Shown one piece after another: positions 39,301 through 54,300 of a stretch of 64,000 nt of DNA. Every line of letters begins with the position of its first letter. Within the stretch, counting starts at the first letter, position 1. Under the pieces are notes generated by a model, which was not told the DNA's origin, made no database searches, and was given only the letters and a program-made list of their open reading frames with translations. The position numbers were made by a program, and so were the translations under genes. The DNA is from Patiria miniata (taxonomy: Eukaryota > Echinodermata > Asteroidea > Valvatida > Asterinidae). The DNA lies in assembly GCF_015706575.1 (NCBI RefSeq), contig NW_024037055.1:9710262-9774261 (forward strand), written 5' to 3'.

Positions 39301-42300
39301 GAAAGATTCGTTTTTATTTTTTATTTTGTTAGTTTCATTTTTACCATTGTATAGTTTATTTATGAAGAGCCCGTCTGAAAGAGTGATTCATCTTGCAGTA
39401 ATTGGTAGTAGATCATAATGATTGTCGGATTTATGAAGTTTTCCCTCAAGAGTTATTAAATGTAACTATTTGTAATGGTTTTGTCGTATTTTAAAACACA
39501 GCTTAGCATGTCCTGGACAGGAGAGGATGCAGAGAGCTCCATTTATGACTACGAGATCGGTCTTAGCACTGACCCCTCAAACCTGACCCCTGACCTCGTG
39601 ACCTTCAGGTCAACAGCAGGTCGCGATCACTTTATTATGTACCATCCTGACATCAGTCATGGATCTGTGTTCTATCTTGTTTTGAAGGCAGTCAACAAGG
39701 CTCAATTATCTACGTTCAAGGTAAGTGATGAAATGATACTATATCTAACCAGTTCATCTAAGACAACCAAAGATGGAATGACAAATTGATTGGATGCTCA
39801 ACCAAGCACAAGTAGAGACAGACAACGATAGTTCTGTTGGTCAGAGCTAAATTCCAATTTGGTGTTTATTCCATTTTGCTACAAAGGTAAATGGCTCAAT
39901 GCAAGTTACTATGTAAATTACTTCTCAGATTTCTTTTGTGCTTTTGGTTTTGAATATAGCCTACATGACGTGTAAGGTGAGTCATTTCGGACTTGTAGAC
40001 TTGTAGTGCCTACCTTGGGCCAATTTCACGGCGCTGCTAAGCAAAAGAATTTGCTTAGCACAAAAAAGTCTGGCTTATAAAAGCAGGTTACCAGCCAAAG
40101 CTCTTTGTGATGTATAGTGCTCGTGCACTATAGCATGAAAATCACGTGGAGTTTTGGCTTGTAACCTGCTTTTATACGCCTGACTTTTTTGTGCTAAGCA
40201 AATTGTTGCGCTTAGCAGCGCCGTAAAATTGGGCCCTGGACGTGGATTTGTACATGACAATTCGAATTGCAGAGGCTCAACATAATTATATTAATTTTTT
40301 TTTATCCATGTTGTAGAAAATTGGGCCAATTGTAGTGGATACCACGCCACCCGTGTTTGTTGGGCGTGTCTCGGTCCATGCGGAGGATGAGTACTTGATA
40401 GCTGAATGGGGAGAGAGTGGCTTCATTGATGATGAGGATACCAGCCTGAGATACCAAGTTGCCATCGGTGAGTCTATCAAACATATAGCGTTGATTATTT
40501 GTCCAAAGTTCCCCGCCCATGTTTGTTGGGCGTGTCTCTGTTTATATGGAGTATGGGTACTTGTTTAATAATGACGAGGACAGAGCCTGAGATACCAAGT
40601 TGCCATCAGTTAGTCAGTAAAATATACAGTTTAACTTATTTGTCCAAAGTGCCTCACCTGTGTTTGTTGGATGTATCTCAGCCCATGATGATGGATGATT
40701 ATGTGAAATGGGTAAAAGTGGGTATATCGCAGATAATGAGGATACCAGTATGGGAGGCCAAGTTGTAATGGTTAGGTAGTCGAAACACATAACATTTATT
40801 AATGCAATTGGTCCAGACATATTGGAGTATATGTATGTTTGTACTCAATCCCATTGATGATATTCATGGATTGCCTAATTGGAAGGCAGTGGTCTATAGG
40901 CCCTACAATAAGTACTTCACTACCAACACCAAGTTGCCATTAATTACGCGATTCACTAAGTCATATATTTTCAAGTGACATTGAATAGGTCGGCAGTTAG
41001 ATTACTATATCAAGTATTGTTCATTATTGTGCTAAGAGAGTTGAATGTGTCTGTAATATTAAGTATCTGATCTTTAATTTCTCGTTCTTAAAATGTGACA
41101 ACTATCTTGAGCACGGCCATGGGAACAAATTGATTATGATTATAGTAATGAATCAAATACTTTTATTGTTACATGCATTTTCATAAACGTATTGTCCCAA
41201 CTTTTTCTAACTTCCGTTTGGATTAAAATTGGAATCCAGAAATTTACAGTTGTTATAATTGTTTAAAGTTGAATATGTGTCTATATAAATCCAGGGAGTA
41301 GTCCGGGTGGCACGGAAACTGTTGCTTTCGAGACAGAGAAAGACTACCGAATTGGGCCGTGTTTGTCACGATCACACTGTGCTGCATTCTCATTGGACGA
41401 CCTCAACTGGCATCTCCACGGCGATCATGAGTATTACGTAACAGTTCAAGCACAGAATGGCGCCGGGTTAACCACTGCTGGGACCTCATCCGTGTATAGA
41501 CACATGGTGCAGTTGCCATCCGTGGGTGTTGTACTTGATGTTGCACCCCCTGGCGAGGAATCCGATGTTAACTTTGGGGTAATGTATAATGATATCAAAT
41601 GTTAGCCGCTTCGTTCATTGTAATAATCTCTTTCATCATTTCACTTGTTTGGAAATCAATAATGTGTATGTTTCTCTTAATGTCCAATAAGATATAGAAG
41701 ATAATCAGATGTTTACATAAAGACATATTGCAAAGGTTTTTTTTCGGTTTTAATATTTAAAATATCACAATGCGTTTTTAACTATTTTTTTTAACAGGTA
41801 GCCAAGGATATTGACGTTCAGACGGACAACACGAGCATCTCAGCTCGTTGGTTTGGTTTTGAGCATCCTCATCTTGATATCAACTATGAGATTGCCATCG
41901 GATTAGAAGGAGGCGCTACTGAAGTCAGCGGTGGTTTCATTGATGTCGCCAATGCAACCTTCTATCGATTGCATGGACAAGATCTTGCTCCGCTCGAGGT
42001 AGTAACATCGTAGATTTTAAAATATTGAAAAGACGTTCCTGAAACCCTTGATTTGAAAAGTCAGTGAGATTTCCTGCCATCTCTTGTTTTTTATTTGTAG
42101 ACCTTATTCCTTCAGCTTGTTACCTTTTCTTTTCATTTATTATCACTAGACCTATTACGTGACCGTTCGTGCCAACTCTGAAGCCGGTAGCGTCAACGTT
42201 ACTTCAGATGGTGTCAAAGTCATTCAGGAGGGTCAGGCACTGGAGGGAGCTGTGATCAAAGATGGACTGGGTTGTGATCAAGATGCAAGTAAGATCTTTA

Positions 42301-45300
42301 CTCCATATTTGTGCAATTTCATATCCTTTGCATTCAGGGGCGGCGGAACCGGGGGGGGGGGGGGCTGGGGGGTGGGCGTTTGCCCCCAGATTTTCCCCAG
42401 TGCCCCTTTTGCGGCCATAAATGTGCCCCCTCGAGCATTAAAGTGTCCCCTCGAGATAACTAAAAAATGCCCTTAAAGTATCTTACTATTTCTTAGAACT
42501 AACCATTTTCCAATAATGGTAGAGATATTTTTGATATAAACGAGGATTATGAAAACCAAGTTTCAAAACCCATACAAGACGCCCTTAAAATGGGTACATA
42601 ATGTATGTTTAGCATATAATCATTGGTTTTGAAGAGCGCCCCCTATGTTGGAAGATGGTACCAGACTAGGATTACATCATTTACTCATCATCTACCACAG
42701 ACATCTCAGTTCATTGGACCATCTATCTGAATCTCTCTCTACACTTTTGTTAATTACAGTTTCATGTAATCTTCTTGCAGTGTCAAGATTATTACATCAC
42801 TCATCCGTTACTCATGAATATTGTCATATGACACCACATATCATATCTACCTCGAAAATCTGTGTTTACTGGTTCATCCTCTGGATCAATTGAAAAGTGA
42901 CGATTCTTGGACCATAACTACCTCTGCCTTAAATACATCAGCTACTCTACCTCAGACATCTCTGATTTTTTTTACCACACTAAAAGATTTCTACCTACTT
43001 GTCCTTCATTCACAGTCTCTTGATTCCTTTTTGTAGTGCCCATGTCATTCAACCACTCATCTGTTGCTGATCAACCCTTTCAGGGTGATTTCATCTCCAT
43101 GGACACTTTAAATCCCCCCTTCTCTCGCTTATTTACAGCTTCTTCCCTCCTTCTTGCAGTGTCTGTGCCATCGGATTAACTCATCACTCTTCTCTTGCTC
43201 ATCAACCCTGTCAGAATGACATCACCTCACCCAGTCCTCTACCTCAGACATATCAGTTCCTTTGACCATCTTTCTAGATCTTTCCCTTCTTTCGCTTCAT
43301 TCACAGCTTCTTGCCTCCTTCTTGCAGTGTCTATGCCATCAGGATTTATCCCACCACTCATCTCTTGCTGATCAACCATGTCAAGATGACATTAGCTAAC
43401 AGTCCTCTACCTCAGACATCTCAGCTCGTTGGACCATCCCAGAGATGCAGCCTTTTGTGACAAATGTAGTATGGGCTGTTTCAGGAGATTGAGCTACCAG
43501 TCCTGTACCTCAGAAATCTCAGCTCGTTTAACTATCCTTGCAGATCTCTTTCCATTCACAGATTATTGCCTTCACACTGCAACATCTGTGCCATAGGGAT
43601 TATCCCATCGCTTATTTCATCAGCTCTGTCAGAATGGCATCGCCTACCAATCCTCTACCTCTGACATCTCAGCTCGATGGACCATCTCTCTAGATCCCTC
43701 CCTACTCTCTCTTCATTCACAGTTTCTTGCCTCCTCCTTGCAGTGAGTGTCTCTGCCATCAGGAACATCCATCCCATCACTCACAATTTGCTCATCAACC
43801 CTGTCAGGGTGACATCACCTACCAGTCCTTTATCCCAGACGTATCGGCTTGTTGGACCATACCTCTAGGTCCCTCCCCTCTAAATCTCTTTATTCACAGT
43901 TTCTTGCCTTCACCTTGCAGCATCTGCGCCATCAGGATATTCCCATCACTCAGCTGCTGCTGATCAGCCCTGTGAGGATGACATCACATACCAATCGTCT
44001 ACCTCAGACATCGCAGCTCGTTGGACAATCCCAGAGATGCTGCAGCCTTTTGTGACAAATGTCGTATGGGCTGTTGAACAGGAGATTGAAATATACCAAG
44101 GTACACCAATAGTTTTTCAATCATGTTCTATACAGCTAAACCTCAGATACTACAGTGTCGATTGCATTTAAATGTTAGGAATTTCCATTATTTATGTACA
44201 GGGAATTAAATCGAGGATCATTAAATTTTACAGAATGTTGATCACATGCAATGAATTGTGTTAAACGATTTATTTGGAAATAAACAGGAGAAGATCATAG
44301 AAGATGGAAGAATGAAGCATTTAGAATTTTATTCGTTGGGCCGGGTAAATGCCAAACAAGCTACTCTGTTTTGTCTTAATGTTGGATCGATTGTAAACGA
44401 TTTATTTCCTCCAGATGATGAGAATACTACAAAAGAGTGGATACGTGTGCTGGATGACCATGATGTTGGCATGGCATTCCAACATGTCGGGGCTGGAATA
44501 GGGTTGCATGGTGGAGCTCACTACAGATCAAAGGTAGGAGAAATATCATAGCATTAGAATATTAGATAAGATTGGAAGGTTTACATGGTGGAGATAGTAA
44601 TAAGATAAAGATTTACGGGATTACAGTCAACTCGACCGTTTGCCAACTCGACTCAAACCAACTCAACCGGTCGAGTTGACTTTTACAATTGAACGCAAAA
44701 CGGTCGAGTTGGTTCAACGGTCGATTTGGTAAACGGTCGAGTTGGTAAACGGTTGAGTTGGTCCGAGTTGAGTTGGCAAACGATCGAGTTGACCTGACAC
44801 CAGATTGACGGTAGCATCATGTGACAAATATCTTCTGTCAGTTTTATGAGATTCCGAAAACATTCGGGAGCAACTCCGCGTTTCGGACGGTATACTCTGC
44901 CCGTCTTCTGGAGACTTGGCGTATGATGTTAATCGGACGTGATACACTGTGTGGGCGGATAGGGGATATATTTATCATCAAATTGTGCCTTTGATGATAC
45001 AAGCATGGAACTTGGCATACAGTCAGAGTATGTCATTAGAACTATATTTGGATATAGGGCCATCGCAGATTTGCCCTTTGAAAAAAAATAGGTAGAATAA
45101 CAAGCATTTCTGAAATGGCTGTTATTGCTTGTTATTCTACCTTCATATACCTAAGGACAAATCTGCGATAACATACGCTGACTGTGTGCCAAATTTTATG
45201 TTTGTATCGTCAAATACACAATCCCATCACCTATGCCGTTTTATTGATAAGGCATGGTAAACATATTTCAATAAAGAAAGTGGAAAAAGTGATCCAGTCC

Positions 45301-48300
45301 GACATATTTTGTATGGTAATGATAGGTGCAGTTCTGCCATGGTAGTGTTTGCTTCCGACCGATCGTCACTGATGGATTCTGGGTATTATCCCAACCTCCC
45401 GAGGTCGGTCAGATCACAGTCAACAGCACTGAGACTACGCAAGGAAGGACAAACCTCCATGTGGTCTTACAGCCCTTTGCGCATGATTACGTCCGTTATG
45501 ACGACCCACAGGAACTGATGGATTTCTATGAGTGGAGCATTGCTGAGGATGGTAGCGATGAAGCACTGCTGAGTCCCTGGATAAAAATCCAGAATTTGGT
45601 GTTTACTGGGGATGCGGTACGTATTATTGTGAAGTTTTTGACAGACTTGTGTTCGAGTCACCAAACATCGAGTTCGAGTCCGAGCGTAAGTCACCTCTCC
45701 CGAGTCCGACTCCGAGTCCCGAGTCACGCTTGTCAAGTGCGAGTCACGAATCAGAAAAGTTGAGTCCGAGTTACGAGTCACAAAGGTTAAGTCCGAGTCC
45801 GAATCACGAGTCACTTTTAATTTTGCAAATAAACTTGAGATACTGCTGCAACATCACAAGGTAAACGTTACCATTTACACAGCTTTTCTCCAATAACTTG
45901 AAATAAATGTAGAACATGTCAAATAAGAGCTTAGACGCGTTTCTTTTGCATAGCACTGACTGTATCACTTTCTATAGAGGGGGTCGTATACAAAATAATT
46001 TGTTATGATATTGGTGAAAAAAAATAAGTGATTTGTGGTAATTTCGTATAGTCCTGAGTCACTCAGGTCGAGTCCGAGTCTTAGTCCAAATCCGCTGGAT
46101 CGAGGTACTCGAGTCGGACTGGAGTCCGAGTCCGAGCCCCGAAGTGTTGCATATTACTTGCCTTGAATTTCACACAAGACTAATAATTGCAAAAACATCA
46201 GGTTATCAAAATATAAATAGATTTTTACTAATAATGAGCAATACATTTAGATAAGATCTTGAAAGAAAGGCGCATTTAGAATAACTGTTGATGACCCTTT
46301 GTTTCATTTTTTTGTATCGAAAGGCCCGCTTCACAGCATCATACCCTGGGTTGTTGGACCTGGATTCGTGTCTGCAGCTATCGGTGAGGGGCTACAATAA
46401 AGCCGGTCTTTTCTCCATTGCTAGCACTGAGATAGTTGACTGTGATGATGCAACACTGATCGTCCCTCATATGGTCATTGATGCAGATCGTAAGTTCTCT
46501 ACCATGCTCTTATATACCGACATAGCAGTAAGATTTCTTGTGTGCTTTTTTTCGCGTGCACTCTGGATAAAAGTGGGCTTAACCGAAAATCTATCAACTG
46601 CCCTTACAACATTTCGTATTAATTAATATTTTTTCACTCATAAAAAGACAATTTAGAAGCGAATAAAGAAATATTAGTGCAAACATAAACATTGAAGGTT
46701 TAATAATTTTATCGTTTTTTAATGTGGTTGCTCGATATTTTCTGTAAAATCGTCAGCAACAGTAAAACTTCTTTTATTCAAATTGCTGGCTATTGGTGAA
46801 AAAAGACTTGTAGACGGGGACATTTTCATAATTTTTTAAAAATCAAAATGTAAATGTACGGGCATTTTAGCATTAAGTTGAGTACAGCTTTGTAAGTATG
46901 CAGTGTTACAAAATCAACATTTAAGTTACTTTTCTAGTTATGAAGGCGTGCACGTTTAAGTAGGCATACATGATATTGCACTCTCATCATACATGTCAAC
47001 TCTGTATTTTGCCGTCTATTGCCTTCCATGCAGTTGAAAGGCCAAAGACTCACAACTGAAAACCAAGATCATTATCGTTATCAACTATTGTAATACAGAT
47101 GAAGTACGCATTGAGCAGAATTCCCTGTGGCCGGAACCAGATAAGAACTACATCTCATCTACGTCCTCATTATCAGCAGTCTGGCCTACTCTACGTCACA
47201 GAGCCTATATCTGGGCAGTCATTGAAGACATCGGATCCAATGCATTAGGAAATTTGGACAATGGTCTGCACTACCCCTGCGATCACCCGATGAAGAAGGA
47301 CTGTGGGGAAACAGGTAGGAAATATTCGGAATGAATTGAAGAAACCGATGGGGTGAATCGTGCTCAGCATTAGACAGTGCAGCGGAACCACGACGCACAT
47401 TAGGCATATACTTCACACACAGGCACTTGAATAAGTAGTTGGCAAGCCTGCTCAATGCGCCTAACAAAATTGCCGATCAGTTCCAAAATCCAAATTAACG
47501 ATTGTTTTGTTAAAAGCCAGTCACTGTTATGGATGACGTATAGGAAGCTCATGCTAGCGGGTATGGGCATGACATGGATTTGATTTATCTTGTAGATAAA
47601 GAGTTTGTCAACGTTCCTGATTTGGTCCTGGTTCATGGGAAACGTTATCGGATCTGCATCCATGCCGATGAAGTGACTTTGGAACATGAGTTTTGGAATG
47701 AACCTCTACCTGCTGTGTCTAGCTGTAGCGACGGCGTTGTCATAGATACGACCCCGCCGACCCCTGGCTCTGTGTGGATTGGATGGGACAGGCATCAAAC
47801 CTATCAAGTAATATAACTATTTGTTTACACACATTCAATTAACTCAACCGTCAACGCTATTTGTAACATAGCACTAGTTAATTTGGTTTTTATGAAAACA
47901 TTTCACATCTCAGACAAGTAATTGCTTTGTTTGTGGTTGTGCAAGCTTGCATTTTGGTGTTGATTAATTATAGTCATATTTGTCTCCTTTTGAAAGACTT
48001 CTAGCTCTGAGTTGGTTCTTCATTGGGATTCATTTACTGACATTGAGGAACACGGCATGGCACGACATCACTCAGGGATCAAGTACTATGAATGTGCCAT
48101 TGGTAGGAACCATTCTGTATGATTCTGTATGGATATGTATAGTTATAGAATTATGAAAATGAATAAGACTGCTGCAAACTGCTTACTGACTGGATTGACC
48201 TGAAATATACAAATCTAAAAAGAAATAAAGCGGCCTGCCGTATCGATCTTTAATGACAAGATCTTCAGAGGCATCTAAAGAAGCATTCATCCGGAACGGC

Positions 48301-51300
48301 ATACTTCTACTACCTTTAGACTCAAACCACCTATACCAATTGATGGAGAATCCTTTGGAAGAATTATGATACCAAAATATCCCGATTTGGTCCTGTATTT
48401 TTTTGCTCCAGAGCTATGTGGGTATTATTTCATAACAATCCATCTATCAATAACAATGTAAGTCAAATTCCCGGGCAAGGTTTAGTAAATTATCGGGACA
48501 AACTTGACCCCCACCTTGCTTCACAAAATAGGCTCTAGAACAAAAACTACTGCACTGAATCGGGCGATCTTGGTTTCATTTTTCTTTTAAAAAGATTATC
48601 CATGTATTGGTTTATGTGGTTTGAGTCTCATGGTAGTGGAAGTATCCCATTTCGGCTTTTTTTCTTCTTTTTTGAGTACCCTGTATGATGGTTCAATTTA
48701 TTATTTGAGAATGTGTTTGACTTATTTTAACATTATACATGTAATGTTTTGTAGATTGACCACGTCTTCTTTCAACAAATTAAAACAGCAGCAATATTCA
48801 AGTATTTAGTACACGTAGTAATTAATTGTTTTGTCCTCAAATTTCAACATTGCAGGTTCGATGCCAGGGGGTCGTGACGTGATGGGATTCACACGTGTTG
48901 GAATCACCAATAGTGTTTTAATACACAATCTGAGATTACAGAATGGACACCAGTACTATGCTACGGTGCAAGGTAAAAACAAAATGGTTCAAGTTATAAA
49001 AGAGAGAGAGAGAAGAAGATAGAAAGACCCAAAACAAGGACAATAAAACATTCCAAGCCAGCCGGGGTAAACTAAAGTGTACTTAAACACTGTAGCTCTA
49101 AAGACTGCCTACCCATATCGGTGCAACAGATAGATGGGACGTATTGTTTGTTTAATTCGTCTTGAAAAAATGACTCTTTGGCAATGTTTATATTACTACG
49201 GTTCACTTGACCGATTGTAATTAAATGCTATTGTACCTATTTTTTTCAACTAGCGACCGACTTTGTCGGTTTATCTTCACAAGCGATGTCGGATTCAATC
49301 ATCATTGATACGTCACCTCCAATCGTCAGTGCTGATTATATGTTGGACATTGGAGGCAGCTTCATCCGGTCTACAACTTCTATCTCGGCAAGGTAGTAAC
49401 AAGAGACTTGACTTACCGTCATATTGCTCTGATGGTTTTCCTTACGGAAAAAAAGATTCCCATAGGCTTATGTCTTTTCCCAACCAATATTGAAGCTTTC
49501 CGGGGTACCATAGATATGGCTGGTGTTTGCCTAATGGTGGTTAAAAAAAAGACGTGTATATGATGATATGCTGTTTTAGGGATTCAATTTTACATCAACA
49601 ACAAAAACAGATAAACAGAGACAACTGTTCCAACAAGCAACAGAACCACATGAGAAACAAGGTTTTTAAATCACAGATTCGCGGATTGGGGGAAGTAAAC
49701 GTGACTTCTAATCGGTTTATCCGAGAGAACCTTTGTTCGTGCTTATACTTCTAATGCTAACTTTAAGTTGACATAAATGAGGATTGAATCATTTCTTACT
49801 TCACTTAGAAATTATCCTGGGCTTGTGTTGTGTACAAAAAAAGCATCAGATTTGCCTGTTATGGAGAAATCAGAATATACGGAAACCCGAACTGCATGGG
49901 GAAAAACTGCTGCCGGGCAACTACCTGAAGGCATAAACGCTACTTATTTTTACGTGTGATAATTTTCGGCCTGCGCAATGACCGTTGATGTCTTTGTCAG
50001 CGCACAACATCAAAAGTTGATACTTTGAAACTCCATAATATAATGGACAGACTGTGACTATTTCAATCCATAAGTGACGTTTTGCTGCTCTTCTTTCAGT
50101 TGGGAGAATGTATTCTCAGACAAGGATAGTGGCGTATCGTATTATGAGTGGGCCGTCGGTTCGCATCCAGGTCATGCAGACATCATGCCATTTACCAGAG
50201 AGAGTACAGAAAACGGAGTCAGTGACCCTTCCAGACCTTTATTTCTACTAGAAGGTCACTCGTATTTCGTTTCTGTAAAGGTAAGTATTGCCTAAGGCCT
50301 TGGAACTACTTGAATGATTATGACGGTAAAAAGAACCCTACTCATGGCCGTGATAATGAAATTGTTAACCTTTATTTATTTATATATGAAATTAACCTTT
50401 TGTTACAAAAGCGTTCATACTTGTTTTGTTATTGTGCCAATGTCATGTTGCCTTTGAGACAGATCCTGCAAGGATCCAAGCATCTGATCCCTTAACATTT
50501 TAAAATTAATGACACATTTCTGAACTGTTGCCATTCCCTTCTAGGCCATTAACAGAGTTGGTCTGATCTCTATGAAGAGTTACGGAGCTTTCACAGTTGA
50601 TGCAAGCTCGCCATTGGCCGGCCAAGTCCTTGATGGAAACCCAGCGCTTGTTCTAGCCAATCACAGAGACCGAGACTTCCAGGAGGATCGCAGAATGATC
50701 GGGGCTTCATGGGAAGGATTTCATGACCCTCACGGCGCCATTGTTGGCTATTTCTGGAGAGCTGGTACATGTCCAGGATGTAGCGATGTCGTACCTGAGC
50801 AGCATGTTGGCATGGATACAGGTAAATTTCAAATACGAATTTAACATTCCTGTAAATGATTGTAGTGCGTACATGCACATGGGTCTTTAAAAAAATGTTT
50901 GTCATCCACTTTCAATATAAAGGAAATCAATGTTTGTGTTTGATTACTGTCTTGGAAATATTTTGCAATTTTACACTGGACTAGGGGTTTGGCGGTCCAG
51001 AGAGATTAAAGTTACAGAAAATCGGTATGTATATATTTTGCTTACAGGTGTTTTAGCTGAGAGTCTGAACCTTGTGCCTGGTCTGACCTATTACGTGACA
51101 GTGACAGCCTGTAACGCAGCAAACCTTTGTACCTCAGTGAGCTCTGATGGGGTTATTGTTGATGACTCTCCACCAGTGCCAGGGCGTGTGTATGATGGCG
51201 GTCCTGGGGGTGGTGACATCAGTTATCAGTCTTCAAGGTGAATAACGATACATTGAACTACTTAGATTGGAGAGTGTTTCACCCAACAACCTAAACTGTT

Positions 51301-54300
51301 TAAAGCACACGAAGAGGCAGGACACTACACTGATACCGGCTTCACCCAATAGATTTGATTGTACAGCAGGAAATGGTTCAAGCAGGAAATGGAGCTTAGC
51401 ATCAAGACTGCACTATCGCTATATATCTACCCGCACCCCTATACTGTTGGTTTCCAATTCATTAGTGCCGTTTTCAGGTCCACATTAAAGGCCTTCTAGA
51501 AATGCTAGCATGCCGTCCTGTAACTAATTATCCTGGGAAAATAGGCTTAGTCATTTTCCCTAACTTTTACTGAAAGTTGTATTCTGTTCAACATAAACCT
51601 GTTCACCTATCTCAAGTTTACTGACCTGTATTGACAGGCACGAGGGAAATATTATTTCTACGTTATTTCCTATGTTTATTTTAATGTGCCCAGTAAACTG
51701 TTTCAAAAGGACACACAAAGCATAAGATGATTTTCTAACAAAAATAAAGTTGGTGATATGGCTGGTGAAAGTGCTGATTAATTAATAATAATTGTTTTCA
51801 CTTTCGATTCCTCACAGGTTAACATGAAATAGGTGAACCACTGCCCAATTTCATGTCTTACTCAGGTTTTAATTGCGTTTTTCCCCACATATTACCAATA
51901 TTCATCTGGTTGTTATTGAACCTCAAAATAGACGTTTCGCAAAACTACTTTAAGAAACCTAGGAGACGCCATTGACACTAGGATAAACTTGTACGTCGTT
52001 CAAGTATTTGCAGTGATTTACCATTTCTTAGTTGGCAATGCGGAATGAGGTCTACCAACTTTTGACCACAGACATCTGGGTTGTAGTTATATTGACTTTG
52101 CAATTCAACTCAATTCAGTCAGCAAGCCTTTTGTGTTGCGTGATGAGGTCTCCTGGCTTTTTGCCCCTCTACCAAAACCTAAGCCCTGCTGTTATTAAGT
52201 TTCAGGTTTTTAAGTTTCGATTGTGCACATGTACTGAATGGTTTTTCGACAGGCTGCAGCTGCGTGCTCATTGGTGGGGCTTCCACGACCCTCACTCCGG
52301 CCTTTCACATTACGAATGGCACGCTGGCACGACACCGGGAGCTGAGGACATTCTCCCCTCTACGCGCATTGAGCTGTCGGGGGATGCCCTGATATTCCTG
52401 TCAGACTCAGACCAGTTGCCGATCGGCGCCGATATCTACATCACGGTGCGCGCCTATAACCGGCTCGGTTTGTGGAGTCAGGCTACGTCTAATGGGTTCC
52501 GTGTGGACTCTAGCCCACCTGATGTGGTGGATACACCTGCTGTGGGTGAGATGCAGGAGATGGATGTTAAAAACACTCAAGTAAGATCAAAATGTGTGTA
52601 TTTTGTCATGTATTTTGCAGTGCATTTCACGGTGTATTGTCTGCAGTGTTTCAATGTTGGCCCTAAAGGTTTTTGTTGATATTAGGTGTAACAGAGGAAG
52701 TCTTCTTACTTTTGCTGTGATTTCTGTAGTCGTTCGTCCTTCTCAAATGCTTGCATGAATGCCTATCTCTAATACTCTTTGTTTAGATCATGCGGGATGT
52801 GATTCACTGCTCATGGAAGTTCGTTGACCCTGAGAGTGGTATTAAAAACCAGTTCATATCCGTCTGCACTCACCACAACGGAGATGTCAACATACCTACA
52901 TTAGAGGTACTTGTTTTCAAAGAAGTTGACTGTGACTGAGCTTGCCTGCAGCAGCTAAATTTACCAAACCCTTTTGTTTTGTCTGGAAAAGACCAGTAGG
53001 TTAATTAACAGAATTACCGTTGGTGGTACAAAATGTTTAACAACTGGAAGGAAACATATGTTTTGAAAAAAAAATCATATTTTTCCTGCTTGCCCAAATT
53101 GTATAAAAAGTATCCAAAAGGAAAGCAAATCAAATTTTCTTGGGTTTTTTTTATCACTTCTCAGATAGCAGGGAGCGAGTCGGATCACACATTCACTAAT
53201 CTGACTTTACATGAAGGCAGCCGTTACATCGTGACCGTGGTGGCTTGCAACTTCGCTGGTCTTTGCATAGATAGCCAGACAGAACCTGTACTAGTAGGTG
53301 GCATCCACTACATAATATCGAATTATGTTAACCAATTTAAAGTTGCATCATGTCTTAACAATTAAAATGATTCTTTTGAAAGTCCTGGTCACCCTAGTTA
53401 AAGGCTCGTTATGGCCATAATTAACCAATATGAGTGAGTTTGCATAAAAAGATAAGGCCAATCAGTAATGCACTGTTTCGTTTGGTCGACGGTATCGAGA
53501 CACTTAAAATATTTAAATAAAACCATTCATTGTAATTTAACAATTTTGGAATTTATCTTCCTCAGGTCGATGGCAGTCCACCGTCCGTTGGCACATTTGC
53601 CGTTGGTACGGAGAGTGCTGCTAACTTGGATAGGCATCATATCACCTGGATTGACCCAACTGAATTTGGTGAAACTACTCGACCGAATGAGCTAAACACA
53701 ACCGTGAGTTTGCGATAGTACTCTTCATGTTATTATTTAGTATGTTAACTGTCGAAATGATGGGGAAAACATTGTGAAGTAGCCGCCTATTAACAATATT
53801 TTATGTAACATGTCATATAAATGTAGGCGTGCTTGTGTGTCTCTTTACTATTTCGCTAATGTTGCCAAGGGAAAGGCTAGATATTTTAGTAGAGTATATA
53901 TACATAATGAGAGGTACATAGAAATGAGTTTTGTTTGTAAGTTGAAGGCTTTCAACCCCTTTTTAGTATTGCTAAAGAGAAATATGGTTTAAGCAGGAAA
54001 ATCAAATGTCCGTTTTTGTCAATAATTGGCCACTTTACCTTATACTTTCAGTATTGGTTACACTTGTATAGTCACTGAAAAAGAATTCGGGTAAATATTT
54101 GGCTTTTTTTATTCAAACCTTAACACAGCCTAATGTTACTGATGTTGCTAACACCACCGAGACACCACTGGGCACCCCACTGCCTTCACACCATCTTCCA
54201 ACCACAACGGACTCAACCTACTCAGCCGTTGATTTCGACAACACCACTGATTCATCCACCAACTCAACCGCTGAAGTCGGCAACACCACCGACTCAGTCA

